Shown here: positions 61,873-64,000 of the stretch, one piece after another
How the letters are laid out: the number at the start of each line of letters is the position of its first letter
How positions within the stretch are numbered: the first letter of the stretch is position 1
Assembly (NCBI RefSeq): GCF_007858435.1
Contig: NZ_VIGW01000002.1
Location: 62,001 to 126,000, forward strand
Reading direction: 5' to 3'
DNA from: Tsukamurella asaccharolytica
Lineage (GTDB): Bacteria; Actinomycetota; Actinomycetes; Mycobacteriales; Mycobacteriaceae
DNA length: 64,000 bases
Program-made: the position numbers and the translations under genes
Notes under the pieces: generated by a model
Database searches by the model: none
Told to the model about the DNA's origin: nothing
What the model saw: the letters and a program-made list of their open reading frames with translations, nothing else

Positions 61873-62934
61873 TCAAGGAGCGATTCCCGCGAACCGTCGT
61901 GCTAGCGAGGCGACCCGCTGCTCGACGGCCACGATCGAGTCCACACCGATTGTAGGTTCTGCGCGCCCGTGGCGTGCGGCGTCTTCCATCGCCTGCCGCG
62001 TGGTGAAGCGCGGCTCGAAGCCGAGCTCCGCCCGCATCCGGGTGGTGTCGAAGGCGTTGCCGAAGCTGAGATACGCGAGCTGCACCTTGTCGGTGGTGCC
62101 GCGGCCCCGGCCGCGGATCGCCGCGACGGCCGGGCCGAAGGCGGGATTCGTGACCGGCAGCGGCACGCGCCCCGCAAGGCGGATGGCCTGCGACATCGAG
62201 ATCGCACCGTCGCCCGCGATGTTGTAGGTGCCGGGCTTTCCCGCCACCACCGCGTGCTCGAGGGCGCCCAGGGCGTCGTCCTGGTGCAACAGTTGCAGCC
62301 GCGCGTCACGGCCGATGATCGACGGCACGACGGGCCGCTCGAACAGCGAGCCGAGCAGCGTCTCGATGTTGGGGCCGAGGATGGGCGCGAGACGCAGAAT
62401 CGTGAGGTCGATGTCGCTGCGGCGGCGGGCCATGCTGCGGGCGTACGCCTCGGCGTCGAGCAGATCACGCGGGTGTCCGCTGGCCGCGCTGCCGCTCACC
62501 AGATCCTCGGTGACGAGGGCGGGGTTGCGCGAGCGGGAGCCGTACACCTGGGTCGACGAGCGCATCACGACCAGCTTCACCGTCTCCGACTTCTGGCACG
62601 CGGCGAACACCCGCATGGAGCCGAAGACGATCGCGTCCTTGGTGGACGCGGACGGGAAGTGGTTATCGGTGACCGATGTCGAGCAGTGCACGACGGTGTC
62701 GACCTCATTGGTCGCCATGATCTTGCCGAAGATGTGACTGCGGTAGTCGACACGGATGAATTCCGCGGGCTCCATCCGCCGGTGCATCGCCTTTGTCGGC
62801 GGGACGGCGTCCACGCCGATCACGCGCTCGATGTCGGGACGCTGCGCGAGCCGGCGCACGAGGTAGCCGCCCACGAAGGTCGACGCGCCCGTCACCATGA
62901 CGACGCGCGGCGCTGTGACCACCGACTCACTCAT
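61873..62934 (-). CDS. NAD-dependent epimerase/dehydratase family protein (GalE2-like)
   Basis: A 353-residue extended SDR protein. The Rossmann motif is VMVTGASTFVGGYLV (residues about 12-26). The catalytic Tyr-xxx-Lys is not obvious: VYGSRSRN stands where YxxxK is usual, so it may not be a classical epimerase. It corresponds to Rv0501, named galE2 by similarity. It lies between the bS22 gene and the acyltransferase gene. A link to envelope lipid or sugar metabolism is inferred only. Confidence 0.8.
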   Translation of the reverse strand: MSESVVTAPRVVMVTGASTFVGGYLVRRLAQRPDIERVIGVDAVPPTKAMHRRMEPAEFIRVDYRSHIFGKIMATNEVDTVVHCSTSVTDNHFPSASTKDAIVFGSMRVFAACQKSETVKLVVMRSSTQVYGSRSRNPALVTEDLVSGSAASGHPRDLLDAEAYARSMARRRSDIDLTILRLAPILGPNIETLLGSLFERPVVPSIIGRDARLQLLHQDDALGALEHAVVAGKPGTYNIAGDGAISMSQAIRLAGRVPLPVTNPAFGPAVAAIRGRGRGTTDKVQLAYLSFGNAFDTTRMRAELGFEPRFTTRQAMEDAARHGRAEPTIGVDSIVAVEQRVASLARRFAGIAP

Positions 62935-62957
62935 TACTGAAGAGTAACCGGAAACAC

Positions 62958-62988
62958 GAGAGCCCGCCCAGATCCTGGGCGGGCTCTC
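62958..62988 (-). terminator. Hairpin terminator after the bS22 gene
   Basis: GAGAGCCCGCCCAG pairs perfectly with CTGGGCGGGCTCTC across an ATC loop, a 14-bp stem. It lies between the bS22 stop and the galE2-like start. The T-run is weak (TTTCC), but the stem is very stable. Confidence 0.7.
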
Positions 62989-63009
62989 ATGAAAGTGTGA
63001 CCAGAAGGC

Positions 63010-63111
63010 CTACTTGCCGAGTTTTCTACGCTGCACTCGAGTGCGGCGGAGCAGCTTGCGGTGCTTCTTCTTCGACATGCGCTTGCGGCGCTTCTTGATC
63101 ACTGAACCCAT
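63010..63111 (-). CDS. 30S ribosomal protein bS22 (AURKAIP1/COX24-domain protein)
   Basis: A 33-residue, extremely basic protein: after [12 protein letters not shown] come [21 protein letters not shown]. It has about 20 Arg and Lys residues. This is the small ribosomal protein first seen in mycobacterial ribosome structures and annotated Rv0500B. Coding is on the minus strand with a stop at 63010-63012. It is too short for most gene finders. It lies between the small HTH gene and the galE2-like gene, the same place as in M. tuberculosis. Confidence 0.9.
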
Positions 63112-63272
63112 GGGTTCCTCACGTCTCTCTATCGAATTGCCATGTCCGGTGCGCGGCGGCCGGGTACCGATGAGCCCCCGCGTCCACGCAGCAGGCTTCT
63201 ACTTTACCCGTCGCGGTGGCCCAGGCGAAATCCGCCCGTGCCGCCACTGCCGCTGGAGCTGTCCGACGTGGC

Positions 63273-63518
63273 CTAGCCGGCGTCGAAGAACGAGGTCTGC
63301 AGGTAGTCGTGGACGGCCTTCTCGTGAACCCGGAAGGACCGGCCCACGCGGACCGCGGGGAGCTCCCCGTTGTGCACCAGGCGGTAGACCGTCATCTTCG
63401 ACACCCGCATGAGGGTGGCGACCTCGGCCACCGTCAGGAACGACGAGCCGGCGGCCTGGGGAGCCTGGGCCCCGGCACCGATCTCGGCGGGCTTCGTGTT
63501 CTTATTTGCAGACGCCAT
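63273..63518 (-). CDS. Small helix-turn-helix (excisionase/BldC-type) DNA-binding protein
   Basis: An 81-residue protein: an unstructured N-terminus of about 26 residues and one MerR/excisionase-type HTH (FLTVAEVATLMRVSKMTVYR, LPAVRVGRSFRVHEKAVHDY). GGAGG lies about 10 bases before ATG 63518. It corresponds to Rv0500A. It is related in architecture to the BldC-like protein at 30056 but has a different recognition helix. It sits between proC and the bS22 gene. Confidence 0.87.
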   Translation of the reverse strand: MASANKNTKPAEIGAGAQAPQAAGSSFLTVAEVATLMRVSKMTVYRLVHNGELPAVRVGRSFRVHEKAVHDYLQTSFFDAG

Positions 63519-63646
63519 GTAATCCCTAACCTCCGGCACGTGTCGCGCCGCCGGCTTCCCCTCCGGCGGACCTGACACGCACGTGCTTCGAGCAGCTTAG
63601 CGGTACCAATGGGAATAATGCGACGGGAGTGAGCTAACCGAACCTT

Positions 63647-64000
63647 CTACGCGAGGCGACCGAGCTCAGCCGATCGCTCGGCGCACGCCCTCGTCGCTGC
63701 GTAAAACGCAGTTCGGAGGCCATTTTTCTCCAGCTCGCGGATCGCGGCCGCCGTCGTGCCGCCCGGAGAAGTCACCGCCGCCCGGAGCTCCACGGGCGAC
63801 GAGGAAGTCTCAACCATTAGTGCACCCGCACCCGCGATCGTCTGCGTCGCGAGGGTCGTCGCCTGGTCCCGGGTGAGCCCCAGATCCACACCGGCGTCGA
63901 TCAGCGCCTCGGCGACGAGGAAGGCATAGGCGGGCCCGGAGCCGGACAACGCCGTGAGCGCGTCGAGCTTCGCCTCGGGCACGACGAGGGTCTGGCCCAC
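63647..64000 (-). CDS. proC: Pyrroline-5-carboxylate reductase (C-terminal part)
   Basis: ProC reduces pyrroline-5-carboxylate to proline with NAD(P)H. Only the last 117 codons are in the window; the gene continues past its right edge. The dimerisation domain signature [21 protein letters not shown] (split by a conserved loop, residues about 17-37 of the visible part) and [20 protein letters not shown] are both present, which is diagnostic. The N-terminal NAD(P) domain is not visible. Confidence 0.95.
   Translation of the reverse strand: MGQTLVVPEAKLDALTALSGSGPAYAFLVAEALIDAGVDLGLTRDQATTLATQTIAGAGALMVETSSSPVELRAAVTSPGGTTAAAIRELEKNGLRTAFYAATRACAERSAELGRLA

Overview
The window is about 64 kb of very GC-rich, densely coded chromosome from a mycolic-acid actinobacterium (order Mycobacteriales). 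Gene content and order follow two parts of the Mycobacterium tuberculosis chromosome, roughly Rv0500-Rv0566 and Rv0634B-Rv0639, but rearranged and broken up by insertions. Mycolate dehydratase genes (hadA, hadB), a WS/DGAT gene, an MMPL exporter and an EmbR-like regulator fit this group. The lack of a menJ gene next to the menaquinone genes and of hadC next to hadAB makes Tsukamurella my best guess at genus. That is inference, not proof.

Layout. 1-2.8 kb: nusG (partial), secE, tRNA-Trp, hadB, hadA, rpmG, tRNA-Met, tRNA-Thr and tRNA-Tyr, all on the minus strand. 2.8-4.8 kb: a YajQ-family gene, then a DUF559/AbiEi-like gene between two 106-bp direct repeats. 4.8-10.6 kb: a minus-strand run menD, DUF3592 gene, mgtA, menG, polyprenyl synthase and an HtpX-like gene that has lost its protease motif. 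10.7-19.3 kb: a frameshifted Fic-like remnant, an enoyl-reductase-like gene, an amidase/TetR divergent pair, a small secreted hydrolase, menC, menB, a HIT gene and an EmbR-like regulator. 19.5-26.5 kb: pitA, three small genes, menE, an acyl-CoA dehydrogenase gene, menA and a short LysR gene. 26.6-30.3 kb: an XRE/SDR divergent pair, cysK2-like and DUF4229 genes, and a BldC-like gene. 30.4-36.3 kb: the cytochrome c maturation set (ccsB, resB, ccdA, thioredoxin lipoprotein), a histidine phosphatase gene and hemL. 36.4-45.8 kb: accessory genes, namely a toxin-antitoxin pair, a frameshifted WS/DGAT gene, an esterase gene, phoD, a MocR/flavoprotein divergent pair and an acyl-CoA oxidase-like gene. 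45.9-53.6 kb: metNIQ, a TetR/MMPL operon with a large operator, and CYTH, copper chaperone, NUDIX and DUF3093 genes. 53.6-59.8 kb: a membrane-protein gene, hemB, hemD, hemC, hemA and a glutaredoxin-like gene. 59.8-64 kb: a HAD phosphatase gene, an acyltransferase gene, galE2-like, the bS22 gene, a small HTH gene and proC (partial).

The common theme is supply of the respiratory chain. Menaquinone (menA, B, C, D, E, G plus prenyl-chain synthesis), haem precursors (hemA, hemC, hemD, hemB, hemL) and haem attachment to cytochrome c are encoded within 60 kb. Mycolate, glycolipid and fatty-acid functions are interleaved. There is no CRISPR array, rRNA operon, transposase or prophage. No gap without a gene exceeds 300 bases; the two longest repeat-filled gaps (3323-3578 and 4548-4759) are described as repeats. 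Three genes carry single-base frame disruptions, which may be real decay or assembly errors.
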